Below, in pieces: positions 1-8,676 of a DNA stretch of 58,600 bases. The notes beneath the pieces were generated by a model. The model saw only the letters and a list, made by a program, of their open reading frames with translations, had not been told where the DNA came from and did no database searches. The DNA is from SAR86 cluster bacterium AG-390-O18 (GTDB lineage: Bacteria; Pseudomonadota; Gammaproteobacteria; Magnimaribacterales; AG-339-G14): positions 1 to 58,600 of the forward strand of contig QCHF01000003.1 of the NCBI GenBank assembly GCA_003279605.1, written 5' to 3'. Each line of letters begins with the position of its first letter. The first letter of the stretch is position 1. The translations under genes and the position numbers were made by a program.

Positions 1-8
1 GATGATTT

Positions 9-512
9 TCATTTGTCTAAAAAATTAATTATTTTTTTCAAAATTTCTTCCTTATCCAAATTATCCATAGAAATTTTTATCTTTGATACTGCTTCATAAA
101 AATTAAATCTCTTTTCATATAACTTTTTCAAAATTTCTAAATTATCACCATGATTAAGTAATGGACGTTTTTCACTGTCTTTAGTTCTCTCGTATTGTCT
201 TTCAGGAGAGGAGTCTAAAAAAATTACTTTATCTTCTTTCTCTAAGAACAATCTGTTTTCTTTTTTTTCAACTATGCCTCCGCCAGTTGCAATAACTACA
301 TTTCTGAGGGTTTTAGTTTCGCTCAAAGCTTCAGATTCTTTTTGACGAAAATAATCTTCACCATCTTGCTCAAAAATATCTTTAATTTTTCTTCCTTCTG
401 CTTTTTCAATCAATTTATCCGTGTCGTAAAAATCATAATCCACTCTTTCAGACAAATTCCTTCCAGTAGTGGATTTACCTGTACCCATTGGTCCGACTAA
501 AAAAACCTTCAT
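9..512 (-). CDS. aroK: Shikimate kinase
   Basis: It phosphorylates shikimate with ATP in the cytosolic chorismate pathway. The 167-residue protein has the family's usual length. The Walker A loop G-P-M-G-T-G-K-S-T lies at residues 7-15, the D-T-D pair that binds Mg/shikimate at about 30-32, and the A-T-G-G-G substrate loop near 75-79. Its stop codon overlaps an ATG at 12..10 (ATGA overlap) that could start aroB, the usual next gene, but only four codons of that frame are in the window, so aroB is inference. mrcA diverges 47 bp away. The pil genes that often separate aroK from mrcA in gammaproteobacteria are absent here. Confidence 0.95.
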   Translation of the reverse strand: MKVFLVGPMGTGKSTTGRNLSERVDYDFYDTDKLIEKAEGRKIKDIFEQDGEDYFRQKESEALSETKTLRNVVIATGGGIVEKKENRLFLEKEDKVIFLDSSPERQYERTKDSEKRPLLNHGDNLEILKKLYEKRFNFYEAVSKIKISMDNLDKEEILKKIINFLDK

Positions 513-559
513 AAACTAATCTCTTAGACTAAAATATTAAAATAAGTTTACCTTAAAAG

Positions 560-2956
560 ATGCTTTATCTATTTAAATCAAAATTCTTTTATTTTCTATT
601 GGTAGTAATCCTGCTACCAATACAAATTACTTTAGGTATTTATCTATATTTTGCTCCAGAAATTCCTTCATCATCAGAGGTTGCGTCTGTAGAGTTGCAA
701 GTTCCTTTAAAAATTTTTACAAAAGATGGAAAGCTTATCGGTGAATTTGGAGAAATTCATAGAACAAAATTAAAGTTTGAAGAAATTCCAGATACCTTTG
801 TCAAAGCATTTTTAGCTGCAGAGGATAGCGATTATTTCAATCATACGGGCGTCGATATCCTTAGTTTGGTAAGAGCTGCTTATCAATTTTTGAGAGCGGG
901 TGAAATCGTAAGCGGTGGTGGAACAATTACTATGCAAGTTGCAAGGAATTATGTGCTTACCAAGGAAAGAACGTTTGAGAGAAAATTAAAAGAAATCTTT
1001 ACCGCATTGAAGATAGATTTTTCTTTTACTAAAGAAGAAATATTTGAGCTTTATGTAAATCAAATTTTTTTGGGGAATAGGGCTTATGGCATAAAAGCAG
1101 CGGCAGAAATTTATTATGATAAAAATTTAGAAGATCTCAATCTTGCACAATATGCAATGATAGCTGCTCTTCCAAAAGCACCATCTAGAATAAACCCTCT
1201 TATAAACCCTAGAAAAGCAATCAATAGAAGAAATTATGTTTTGAGAAGAATGCTTGCTTTAGAGTTTATTAATCAAACACAATTTGATGTTGCATCCAGT
1301 GCTCCTGTTACAGCTTCATTTTCTGGAATCTCTCCCGAAGTTGAAGCCGATTATTTAGCAGAAGAAATAAGAAAATACATCATCCAGAATTATGGTCTCT
1401 CTGCTTATAAGGATGGTTATCAAGTTTTTTCTACAATAGACTCAAGATATCAGACAGCTGCAAGAGATGCTGTAGAAGAGGGAATTGAAGATTATGAAGA
1501 AAGACATGGGTTTGAAAAACCTGAAAATCACGAGTATCTATTGCCTAAGAGTTTTAAAAATAGATCTGAATTTTTTTATGCTTTCGCATATGACCCATTT
1601 TCTTATTTAGATGAATTTGGAATCGAGCTTGAAGCTAAGAATCCTTTTAATAGAGCCATGGAATTTTTAGAGGGGCAAGCAGAGTTCAAAAATTTTAAAC
1701 CCGCGATATTAATTTCCGTTGAAGATAAAAGATTGTTAAGTCTAAACAAGGAAGGAAAAATAGAAAATATACTTCTTGCAGACTTAAAAAAATCAATTAG
1801 ACCTAGGATAAACGAAAACAGAAAAGATAAAAAATTAACAAATTTTTCTGATTTTTTTGAAAGTGGGGATCTTGTTTGGCTTTCAAAAGACGATAGTCAA
1901 AGTAACTTTATTACCCTATCAATTCATCCAAAGGTTCAATCCGCTCTTGTAAGCTTAAATCCATCCTCTGGAGAAATTTTGGCTTTAGTTGGTGGTTACA
2001 ATTTTCGAAATAGTCAATTTAATCGAGCCATTCAGGCTAAGCCTCAACTTGGATCAAATTTTAAGCCATTTTTATACGCAGCTGCTTTTGAAAATGGATT
2101 CAGTCCAGCTTCAATGATTGTTGATTCTCCCCTGGTATTTGATGATCAAAATTTAGAAGAAATATGGAGACCACGAAATGCAAGTGGGAAATTTTATGGA
2201 CCTACAAGGCTTAGAGAGGCCCTTGTACAGTCTAGAAATGTTGTTAGCGTGAAACTTCTTCAAGAAATATCTATTAAAGAAGCAAAGGAATCTCTAGAAA
2301 AATTTGGTTTTTACAAAGAAGAATTGCCTAATGATTTATCTTTAGCTCTTGGCTCGTATGGAGCAAGCCCAATAAAAAATGCAGAGTTATTTTCTATCTT
2401 TGCAAATGGAGGAAAAAAAATTGCTCCTTATTTCATTGATAAAATTCTTTTTCCAGATGGAAATGAGATTAATTTTTCAGAAGAAAAGAAATCTAAAACT
2501 GGAGATTATTTATCTCAATGGTTTGGAACCGACGAAAGGGTAGCAGATAATTTCAGCATAGATCCTAGGATTGCTTTCATGATAAATGATATTTTGAAAG
2601 AAGCTGCTCAGAGGGGCACAGGAAGAAAAATTAATGAGCTAGGAAGAAAAGATTTTGCGGCTAAAACAGGAACATCTAATGATGCAGAAAGTACTTGGTT
2701 TACAGGATTCAATGAAAACATTTTGACCACTGTTTGGTTTGGGTACGATAATCCATCTAGTTTAGGCAATAACGAATTTGGTAGCACTACCTCATTACCG
2801 ATTTGGCTTAATTATAAAAAACAAATCATCGATACAATTCCAAAAGGGAAATTCAAAAAGCCTTCAGGCTTAATTGCAAGAAAAATAAATCTAGAAACAG
2901 GAGAACTTGCAAAACCCGAAGATGAAAAGGTTAAGTTTGAACTTTTTCTTAATTAG
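560..2956 (+). CDS. mrcA: Penicillin-binding protein 1A, bifunctional transglycosylase/transpeptidase
   Basis: Class A PBP that polymerises lipid II and cross-links peptidoglycan in the periplasm, anchored in the inner membrane. The 798-residue protein starts with an uncleaved membrane anchor (about residues 8-32). The GT51 glycosyltransferase domain follows, with its catalytic Glu in E-D-S-D-Y-F near residue 88. An inserted OB-like region follows at about 300-450. The transpeptidase domain has its Ser in G-S-N-F-K-P-F near 497 and K-T-G-T near 702. The length is typical of PBP1a. The gene converges on slmA with an 8-bp overlap of the 3' ends, so no separate terminator can sit between them. 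Confidence 0.95.
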   Translation: MLYLFKSKFFYFLLVVILLPIQITLGIYLYFAPEIPSSSEVASVELQVPLKIFTKDGKLIGEFGEIHRTKLKFEEIPDTFVKAFLAAEDSDYFNHTGVDILSLVRAAYQFLRAGEIVSGGGTITMQVARNYVLTKERTFERKLKEIFTALKIDFSFTKEEIFELYVNQIFLGNRAYGIKAAAEIYYDKNLEDLNLAQYAMIAALPKAPSRINPLINPRKAINRRNYVLRRMLALEFINQTQFDVASSAPVTASFSGISPEVEADYLAEEIRKYIIQNYGLSAYKDGYQVFSTIDSRYQTAARDAVEEGIEDYEERHGFEKPENHEYLLPKSFKNRSEFFYAFAYDPFSYLDEFGIELEAKNPFNRAMEFLEGQAEFKNFKPAILISVEDKRLLSLNKEGKIENILLADLKKSIRPRINENRKDKKLTNFSDFFESGDLVWLSKDDSQSNFITLSIHPKVQSALVSLNPSSGEILALVGGYNFRNSQFNRAIQAKPQLGSNFKPFLYAAAFENGFSPASMIVDSPLVFDDQNLEEIWRPRNASGKFYGPTRLREALVQSRNVVSVKLLQEISIKEAKESLEKFGFYKEELPNDLSLALGSYGASPIKNAELFSIFANGGKKIAPYFIDKILFPDGNEINFSEEKKSKTGDYLSQWFGTDERVADNFSIDPRIAFMINDILKEAAQRGTGRKINELGRKDFAAKTGTSNDAESTWFTGFNENILTTVWFGYDNPSSLGNNEFGSTTSLPIWLNYKKQIIDTIPKGKFKKPSGLIARKINLETGELAKPEDEKVKFELFLN

Positions 2957-3533
2957 GGAAGATTGATTTTTTTAAGAAGTCCCATTGATCTTCCCAGGAA
3001 CCACTTAAATCTTTTTTGAATTTACTTCTTACAAAGGATTGGATTTGTCCTTCCAAACAAGATATCAGTAAGTCGCAAGAAGCAGCTAAATTTAAATTGA
3101 GCTTTTTTTTAGTTGATCTCTCATATTCTTGAAGCGATTGCCTTATTTCTATATTTATTTTCTCAAAACAGTTAGCAACTTTATCTATTATTTTGACTTC
3201 ATCTGCTGTGAAAACTTCTCGAGTAAGAATCCTGGAAAAGCCCTTATTTGTTTCACAAAATTTCAAAATGAGCGCAATCAATTGTCCTGGAAAATCCTCT
3301 GGTTTTGATTCTTCTTTCATGACTTTAATTCTTGTAAAGATACTTTCCTCAAAAAAAACCACTAATTCCTCAAAGATTTTTCTTTTGCTTGGAAAGTGTT
3401 TATAAATTGCCGCTTCAGTTATTTCTGATCTTTTAGCTAATTCTGCAGTTGTAATTTTCAATAAGTCTCTTTCTTCAAGCATTGCAGCAAGAGATTGCAT
3501 TATTATAAGTTTTCTTTGTTTTTTCTTTTCCAT
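2949..3533 (-). CDS. slmA: Nucleoid occlusion factor SlmA (TetR family)
   Basis: TetR-fold DNA-binding protein. In the enteric homologue it binds chromosomal SBS sites and blocks FtsZ polymerisation over the nucleoid. The 194 residues match the SlmA length. The N-terminal helix-turn-helix (about 25-55) contains I-T-T-A-E-L-A-K-R-S and A-A-I-Y-K-H-F-P-S-K, and the all-alpha C-terminal domain ends with the S-F-V-R-S-K-F-K segment typical of SlmA. Its ATG is immediately next to the argB stop codon (no gap), and argB-slmA adjacency is a recurrent gammaproteobacterial arrangement. Alternative: another TetR regulator, unlikely given context and C-terminal resemblance. Confidence 0.9.
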   Translation of the reverse strand: MEKKKQRKLIIMQSLAAMLEERDLLKITTAELAKRSEITEAAIYKHFPSKRKIFEELVVFFEESIFTRIKVMKEESKPEDFPGQLIALILKFCETNKGFSRILTREVFTADEVKIIDKVANCFEKINIEIRQSLQEYERSTKKKLNLNLAASCDLLISCLEGQIQSFVRSKFKKDLSGSWEDQWDFLKKSIFPN

Positions 3534-4394
3534 TTACTTACTAATCCAAGTACCAACTCCCTTATCGGTTAAAAGCTCAATTAAAATCGAGTGAGGAACT
3601 CGACCGTCGACGATGTGAGCATTTTTTACGCCTTTTTCTAGACAATCAATTGCTCCGGTTAACTTAGGATACATTCCTCCTTTAATATTTTTTTTATTTT
3701 TTAAAACCTTTTTTGCTTCTTTTAAAGTCATTGTAGATATTTTTTTCCCTTCTAGATCTCTTACACCTGAAATGTCTGTAAGTAATATTATTTTTTCTGC
3801 TTTTAAAGATGCTGCAACGGAACAAGCTACAAAATCTCCATTAATGTTCATTGGCTCTGCTTTAGAAGTCCAGCCTATAGGAGAAATGACTGGAATTTTG
3901 CCTGTTTTTAGTGATGCCATTATTCTTTTCTTATCAATACTTTTTACCAAACCTACTTCGCCAAGATTTTTTTTAAAATCTTTTACTGCCTTGATTGGAG
4001 AATTCTTCTTCCCTGAAAGCCTGCTTGTTTTGCCTCCCCAGAACTGAATAAGATCTGAAATGTCTTTATTGATTTTGTTATCGAGAACCTTTTGAACTAT
4101 ATTGATCATTTCTAAGGTGGTTTTCCTAATTCCATCTTTGAAATCAAATTTAATATTATTTTTTTTCAGTTCAAAATCTATTTGAGGTCCTCCCCCATGA
4201 ATTAGAATTGGATGAATACCTACAGTTTTCATAAGAACTAAATCTCTAGCAAAGTTTTTTTGTAAAACTTTATTTTCCATAGCATTTCCACCATATTTTA
4301 TAACAACAACTTTGTTATTAAATTTTCTTATATATGGAAGTGCTTCAGTTAAAACTTTAGAAATATTTATCGCGTTTTTTTCAGAGATACTCAT
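3534..4394 (-). CDS. argB: Acetylglutamate kinase
   Basis: It phosphorylates N-acetyl-L-glutamate in arginine biosynthesis. The 286-residue amino acid kinase fold protein has the N-terminal V-V-I-K-Y-G-G-N-A-M phosphate-binding strand (about 28-37), the glycine-rich H-G-G-G-P-Q substrate loop (about 66-71) and I-L-L-T-D-I-S-G-V in the ATP-binding half. Start ATG 4394 shares its base with the end of the upstream algC-type gene, giving tight coupling. The order algC-argB-slmA is gammaproteobacterial. The N-terminal helix is long enough for a hexameric arginine-inhibited enzyme, but feedback inhibition cannot be judged from the sequence alone. Confidence 0.95.
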   Translation of the reverse strand: MSISEKNAINISKVLTEALPYIRKFNNKVVVIKYGGNAMENKVLQKNFARDLVLMKTVGIHPILIHGGGPQIDFELKKNNIKFDFKDGIRKTTLEMINIVQKVLDNKINKDISDLIQFWGGKTSRLSGKKNSPIKAVKDFKKNLGEVGLVKSIDKKRIMASLKTGKIPVISPIGWTSKAEPMNINGDFVACSVAASLKAEKIILLTDISGVRDLEGKKISTMTLKEAKKVLKNKKNIKGGMYPKLTGAIDCLEKGVKNAHIVDGRVPHSILIELLTDKGVGTWISK

Positions 4395-5767
4395 TAGAAA
4401 TCTATTTGTAAGTCAATTTCTATTTTAGACAAAATCTCTTTGAAATAATTTTTTATTTCCAATAAGTCATTTTCTGTTTTGCCTTCAAATCTCAAAACAA
4501 GATTTGGCGAAGTGTTCGATGCTCTTACAAGCCCCCATGAATTTTCGTTTTCAAGTCGAACACCATCTATGTCTATCAATTCATATGCAGAAGACTTTAT
4601 TAAAGTTTTGAATTCATCAATAATTTTAAATTTATCTTGTTCAGGAACTTTTAAATTTATCTCAGGAGTAGAGAAATGCTTTGGATAAGAGCTGAAAACC
4701 TCATGAGATGTTAATTTAGTCTTTGATAAGACTTCTATCATTCTCAAGGCAGAATAAATGGCATCATCGAATCCATACCATTCATCATTGAAAAAGATAT
4801 GTCCACTCATCTCTCCACCAAGAAGAGCATTAGTTTCGATAATTTTTGATTTTATGTATGAATGACCAGTTCGTGACATGATTGGAGTTCCATTAAAATT
4901 TTTTATTATTTTTTCTAAATTTGTTGAACACTTAACATCAAAGACAATACTTCCTTTGGAATTTCTTTTTAATAAATCTTCAGCCAAAAGCATCATATAT
5001 AAGTCTGGGAAAATTATGTTTCCTTTGTTGTCAATCAAGCCAACTCTATCGCCGTCGCCATCAAGGGCAATTCCTAAATCTGAATTTGTCTCTAAAACCT
5101 TTTTTTGCAGGTCTTCTAAGTTTTTTGGATTACTAGGATCAGGATGATGGTTGGGAAAATTTCCATTTACTTCAGAATAAAGTTCTATAACTTCTAATCC
5201 AAGTAGTTTAAAAGCTTGAGGAGCAATCACTCCCCCAACACCATTTCCACAATCTAGACAAACTTTCATCTTGGAATTTATATTTATCTTTTCTTTGAGC
5301 TCTTTTAGATAATCATCTTTTATATCAAGAGAAGTTATTTGACCTAAACCATTCTTAAATCTCTCATCTTCAATCATTAACTTTATTTTTTTTATTTTCT
5401 CACTCGTCATAGATTTTTTATTAATAACAATTTTTAAACCGTTATAGTTTTTTGGATTATGACTTCCAGTAAGCATGACGCCATCAGAAATATTTGTCTT
5501 AAAAGTAGAAAAATAGAGAAGCGGTGTCGGAACCTCTCCGAGGTCAACAACATCGCATCCTGAAGACATCACGCCTTTTTGAAATTGATCTAAAAGTCTG
5601 GGTCCAGAAATTCTTCCGTCTCTGGCAGTTAAAATAGATGTCCTTCCTCCAGCTAGGATATGGGATCCTATGGCTTTTCCAATATGAAATATCCCTTCCT
5701 CAGTAAGCGCTTCATCTACTATTCCTCTGATATCGTATGCTCGGAAAATTTCAGAATTAACTTTCAT
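4394..5767 (-). CDS. algC: Phosphomannomutase/phosphoglucomutase
   Basis: Alpha-D-phosphohexomutase interconverting hexose 1- and 6-phosphates, feeding LPS and polysaccharide precursors. The 457 residues show the four family signatures in order: the phosphoserine loop T-G-S-H-N-P (about 98-103), metal loop D-G-D-G-D-R (about 237-242), sugar-binding G-G-E-M-S-G-H (about 318-324), and phosphate-binding R-A-S-N-T-S-P (about 415-421). Length and motifs fit the AlgC/PMM-PGM group rather than GlmM, whose signature loops differ. First gene of the minus-strand algC-argB-slmA run, diverging from ilvE across 37 bp. The enzyme may serve the glycosyltransferase genes nearby, which is inference. Confidence 0.9.
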   Translation of the reverse strand: MKVNSEIFRAYDIRGIVDEALTEEGIFHIGKAIGSHILAGGRTSILTARDGRISGPRLLDQFQKGVMSSGCDVVDLGEVPTPLLYFSTFKTNISDGVMLTGSHNPKNYNGLKIVINKKSMTSEKIKKIKLMIEDERFKNGLGQITSLDIKDDYLKELKEKININSKMKVCLDCGNGVGGVIAPQAFKLLGLEVIELYSEVNGNFPNHHPDPSNPKNLEDLQKKVLETNSDLGIALDGDGDRVGLIDNKGNIIFPDLYMMLLAEDLLKRNSKGSIVFDVKCSTNLEKIIKNFNGTPIMSRTGHSYIKSKIIETNALLGGEMSGHIFFNDEWYGFDDAIYSALRMIEVLSKTKLTSHEVFSSYPKHFSTPEINLKVPEQDKFKIIDEFKTLIKSSAYELIDIDGVRLENENSWGLVRASNTSPNLVLRFEGKTENDLLEIKNYFKEILSKIEIDLQIDF

Positions 5768-5783
5768 ATTAGATTATCCACTT

Positions 5784-5789
5784 TATAAT
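5784..5789 (+). promoter_or_regulatory. Candidate -10 element for ilvE, very short leader
   Basis: A perfect TATAAT lies in the 37-bp gap between divergent algC and ilvE, 15 bases before the ilvE ATG. Predicted transcription would start around 5796, leaving a leader of about 9 bases and no Shine-Dalgarno sequence. The -35 position (around 5761-5767) is poor, so this rests on the -10 match alone in AT-rich DNA. Confidence 0.4.
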
Positions 5790-5804
5790 GAATTTTTTTT
5801 TATT

Positions 5805-6728
5805 ATGACAAGTTTGGCAGAAAAAAAAGGTTTTATCTGGTTTGACGGAGAGATCGTAAATTCAGAGGAAGCCAATGTACATGTTTTGACTCATACCTTG
5901 CACTATGGCCTTGGAGTCTTTGAAGGAGTAAGGGCATATGAAACACCAGATGGTACAAAAATATTTAGATTGAATGATCATACTGAAAGGTTATTTTCAT
6001 CTGCAAAAGCAGTTGACTTAGAAATTCCTTTTTCTAAAGAAGAAATTAATCAGGCTCAAATAGAAATTGTTAAATTAAATAATTTAAAAGAGGCTTATAT
6101 TCGACCTATGTGTTTTTACGGCTCAGGCAGCCTGGGTCTAAGAGCAGATGATTTAAAAGTTCACACAATAGTTGCAGCATGGGAGTGGCCGAGTTACATG
6201 GCTCCAGAGGTTTTTGAGAATGGAATTAAAGTGAAGATATCTTCTTACAAAAGGGAACGAGGCAACTTAGTTTCAAGATCTAAAGTAAATGGTAATTATG
6301 TGAAGTCCATGATGGCATTAAAAGAAGCTCTTAAAGAAGGTTATGACGAGGCTCTCTTATTAGATACTGAGAATTTTATATCAGAAGGATCAGGAGAAAA
6401 TCTATTTGCTATAAAAAATAATGAACTTCTTACTCCTAATTTGGAAGCTTCTTTAGACGGCATAACAAGGAAGGCAATCATATCTCTAGCAGAAGAAATA
6501 GGCATGAAAGTGAACATAGCTGACCTAACCGAAGAAGATATTTTATCTGCTGAGGAACTTTTCTTTACAGGTACAGCAGCGGAAGTTGTCCCAATTACAC
6601 AAGTTAATGATCAAAAGATAGGCTCTGGAATCAGAGGTGAGGTAACTGAGATTCTTCAGAAAAATTATTTTGATCAAGTTAGAGGAAAAAGATCCTCTTT
6701 TCCTGAATGGCATACACTAGTTAGCTAA
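5805..6728 (+). CDS. ilvE: Branched-chain amino acid aminotransferase
   Basis: PLP-dependent class IV aminotransferase for the last step of Val, Leu and Ile synthesis. The 307-residue protein has the E-G-V-R-A-Y segment near 44-49, the PLP lysine in S-K-V-N-G-N-Y near residue 160, and the class IV signature E-G-S-G-E-N-L-F near 192-199. D-amino acid transaminase and aminodeoxychorismate lyase share the fold, but length and the N-terminal G-F-I-W-F-D-G segment favour IlvE. In Pseudomonas, ilvE directly precedes LPS core genes (waaF/waaC). Here a glycosyltransferase follows by 9 bases, so the locus is probably equivalent. Confidence 0.93.
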   Translation: MTSLAEKKGFIWFDGEIVNSEEANVHVLTHTLHYGLGVFEGVRAYETPDGTKIFRLNDHTERLFSSAKAVDLEIPFSKEEINQAQIEIVKLNNLKEAYIRPMCFYGSGSLGLRADDLKVHTIVAAWEWPSYMAPEVFENGIKVKISSYKRERGNLVSRSKVNGNYVKSMMALKEALKEGYDEALLLDTENFISEGSGENLFAIKNNELLTPNLEASLDGITRKAIISLAEEIGMKVNIADLTEEDILSAEELFFTGTAAEVVPITQVNDQKIGSGIRGEVTEILQKNYFDQVRGKRSSFPEWHTLVS

Positions 6729-6737
6729 AGGATAAAC

Positions 6738-7985
6738 TTGAAAAAACTTAAGATTGCTTTCCTTAGCTATAGAAGCAAGCCTTTTTCAGGTGGCCAAGGT
6801 ATCTATGTCAAATATCTTTCCAAGGCACTTCATGACCTTGGACATGAGGTAGATGTTTTTTCAGGACCGCCTTATCCTGATTTGGACCCTAAAATTAAGT
6901 TAGTGAAAATTCCAAGCTTAGGCCTCTATGAAAAAAATAGTAAGTTTTTTGATGTAAACCCAACCCAACTGCTTAACCCAATAAATTTATTTGAATGGCT
7001 AAGCGTAAATTCCGGAGGTTTTCCTGAGCCATATACCTTCGGCAAAAGAATAAAAAAAATTATCAAGAAAAATCTAAATGAATATGATGTTATTCATGAC
7101 AACCAAAGTCTCGCGTATGAGTTACTTTTTTTTCAAAAGAAAAAACCCTTAGTTACTACAATTCATCATCCAATATCAATGGATCTTACATATCAGTTAC
7201 AAAGTACAAATGATTTTTTTTTAAAACTTCTTATGAGACGTTGGCATTCTTTTCTTGTAATGCAGAAGTTTGTTTCGAAAAGACTTAAAAAAATTGTGGT
7301 ACCTTCAAATTCGTCAATGGAAGACATAAAAAATGAGTTCCAAGTTGATGAGGATAAAATGGAAAGAGTTATGAACGGTATAGACCTCAATGTATTTTAT
7401 CCAGACTCAAAAGTACAAAAAAACCCTTTTAAACTTGTAACAGTAGCGAGTGCAGATGTTCCCCTAAAAGGTTTGGATTATCTTTTAGAAGCTTTATCAG
7501 ATTTAGTAAAAATTTATCCTGATATTTCATTATCTGTAATTGGAGAACAAAAGAAAGGCGGACACACTGAAAGATTGATAAAAAAACTTAATTTAGAAAA
7601 AAGAGTTAACTTTTTTTCAAATTTAACCCAAGAAGATCTTAGAAAAACTTATTGTGAAGCAGAGCTAGCAATAATTCCTTCGTTGTATGAAGGCTTCGGA
7701 TTTGCAGCAATTGAGGCAATGGCTTGCGGAGTTCCTTTGATTTCAACTTCTGGAGGAGCGCTTCCTGAAGTAATCAAAGATACCGGAATCATAATTTCAC
7801 CAAAAAATGCCAAAGAGATTTACAATTCAATTGATTTTCTTTTGTCCTCACCAGATAAAGCTAAAGAATTATCCATAAAAGCTTTAAGAAGAGCTAATTC
7901 AAAATTTTCTTGGGAGACAATAGCAAAGAAATTAGAGAAGGTTTATTTTAAGGAAATAGAAATTTATAAACATGCAAACAATTAA
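6738..7985 (+). CDS. Glycosyltransferase family 4 (GT-B fold)
   Basis: Retaining GT4 glycosyltransferase; donor and acceptor cannot be read from sequence. The N-terminal acceptor domain begins with F-S-G-G-Q-G-I-Y-V (about 17-25), the family's glycine-rich loop. The C-terminal nucleotide-sugar domain has the E-x7-E signature, E318 and E326, within Y-E-G-F-G-F-A-A-I-E. The TTG start at 6738 is preceded by AAGGA, a fair ribosome site. The gene follows ilvE closely and overlaps the downstream methyltransferase by 14 bp, indicating one transcript. Position after ilvE, with lpxL-like and waaA genes 5-7 kb on, suggests an envelope glycolipid or LPS-core role, which is inference. Confidence 0.85.
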   Translation: MKKLKIAFLSYRSKPFSGGQGIYVKYLSKALHDLGHEVDVFSGPPYPDLDPKIKLVKIPSLGLYEKNSKFFDVNPTQLLNPINLFEWLSVNSGGFPEPYTFGKRIKKIIKKNLNEYDVIHDNQSLAYELLFFQKKKPLVTTIHHPISMDLTYQLQSTNDFFLKLLMRRWHSFLVMQKFVSKRLKKIVVPSNSSMEDIKNEFQVDEDKMERVMNGIDLNVFYPDSKVQKNPFKLVTVASADVPLKGLDYLLEALSDLVKIYPDISLSVIGEQKKGGHTERLIKKLNLEKRVNFFSNLTQEDLRKTYCEAELAIIPSLYEGFGFAAIEAMACGVPLISTSGGALPEVIKDTGIIISPKNAKEIYNSIDFLLSSPDKAKELSIKALRRANSKFSWETIAKKLEKVYFKEIEIYKHANN

Positions 7986-8676
7986 CATAAAGTATTTAAA
8001 TCCTAAACAAGGTTCGAAAATTTTAGATTTGGGCTGTGGACAAGGAAGACATTGTTTTGGTGCTTACATGTATGCTGATGTAGATGTTTTTGGTTTTGAT
8101 ATGAGTCATGACGATGTGCTTAAAGCAAAAACAAACTTCAAAGATTTTGATGAATCGTCAAGCAATAAAAGCTGCTCATTTGGTGTAACAGATGGAAGAA
8201 GACTCCCTTTTAATAGCAATTCTTTTGATTGCGTTATTTGTTCTGAAGTTTTAGAGCACATAATTGATTTTGAATCAGTTATAGAAGAAATTGAAAGGGT
8301 TTTAAAACCAGGTGGAATATTTGCTGCAAGTGTTCCTAAATATTTTCCGGAGTGGATTTGCTGGAAATTAAGTAAGGCTTACCAAGAAATGCCAGGGGGA
8401 CATGTTAGAATTTTTAAATACAAACATTTCAAAAAATCAATTGAGAAGAGAGGGTTTTCTTTTTTAAAGAGACATTGGAATCATGCTCTTCATTCTCCTT
8501 ATTGGTGGTTACAATGTTTGTTTTGGGATACCAAAGAAACATCTTGGATCATAAATAAATATCATGATTTTTTAGTTTGGGACATGATGAAGAAACCTTT
8601 TTTAACAAAGGTGCTAGAATTCGTCCTTCAACCAATAATAGCTAAAAGTGTCGTTGCATATTTCAAAAAAAAATAA
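7972..8676 (+). CDS. Class I SAM-dependent methyltransferase
   Basis: Small-molecule-type methyltransferase (Methyltransf_11-like), 234 residues. Motif I is L-D-L-G-C-G-Q-G at residues 18-25, the acidic strand F-G-F-D-M follows, motif II region D-C-V-I-C-S-E-V-L-E-H is near 83-93, and R-V-L-K-P-G-G is near 106-112. The C-terminal third is rich in Trp, Tyr and His and may shape an aromatic acceptor site. The start overlaps the end of the glycosyltransferase by 14 bp and its own end overlaps the next gene by 29 bp, so the three genes are probably translated together. UbiE/UbiG activity is unlikely because a proper ubiG lies elsewhere in the window. Confidence 0.8.
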   Translation: MQTINIKYLNPKQGSKILDLGCGQGRHCFGAYMYADVDVFGFDMSHDDVLKAKTNFKDFDESSSNKSCSFGVTDGRRLPFNSNSFDCVICSEVLEHIIDFESVIEEIERVLKPGGIFAASVPKYFPEWICWKLSKAYQEMPGGHVRIFKYKHFKKSIEKRGFSFLKRHWNHALHSPYWWLQCLFWDTKETSWIINKYHDFLVWDMMKKPFLTKVLEFVLQPIIAKSVVAYFKKK

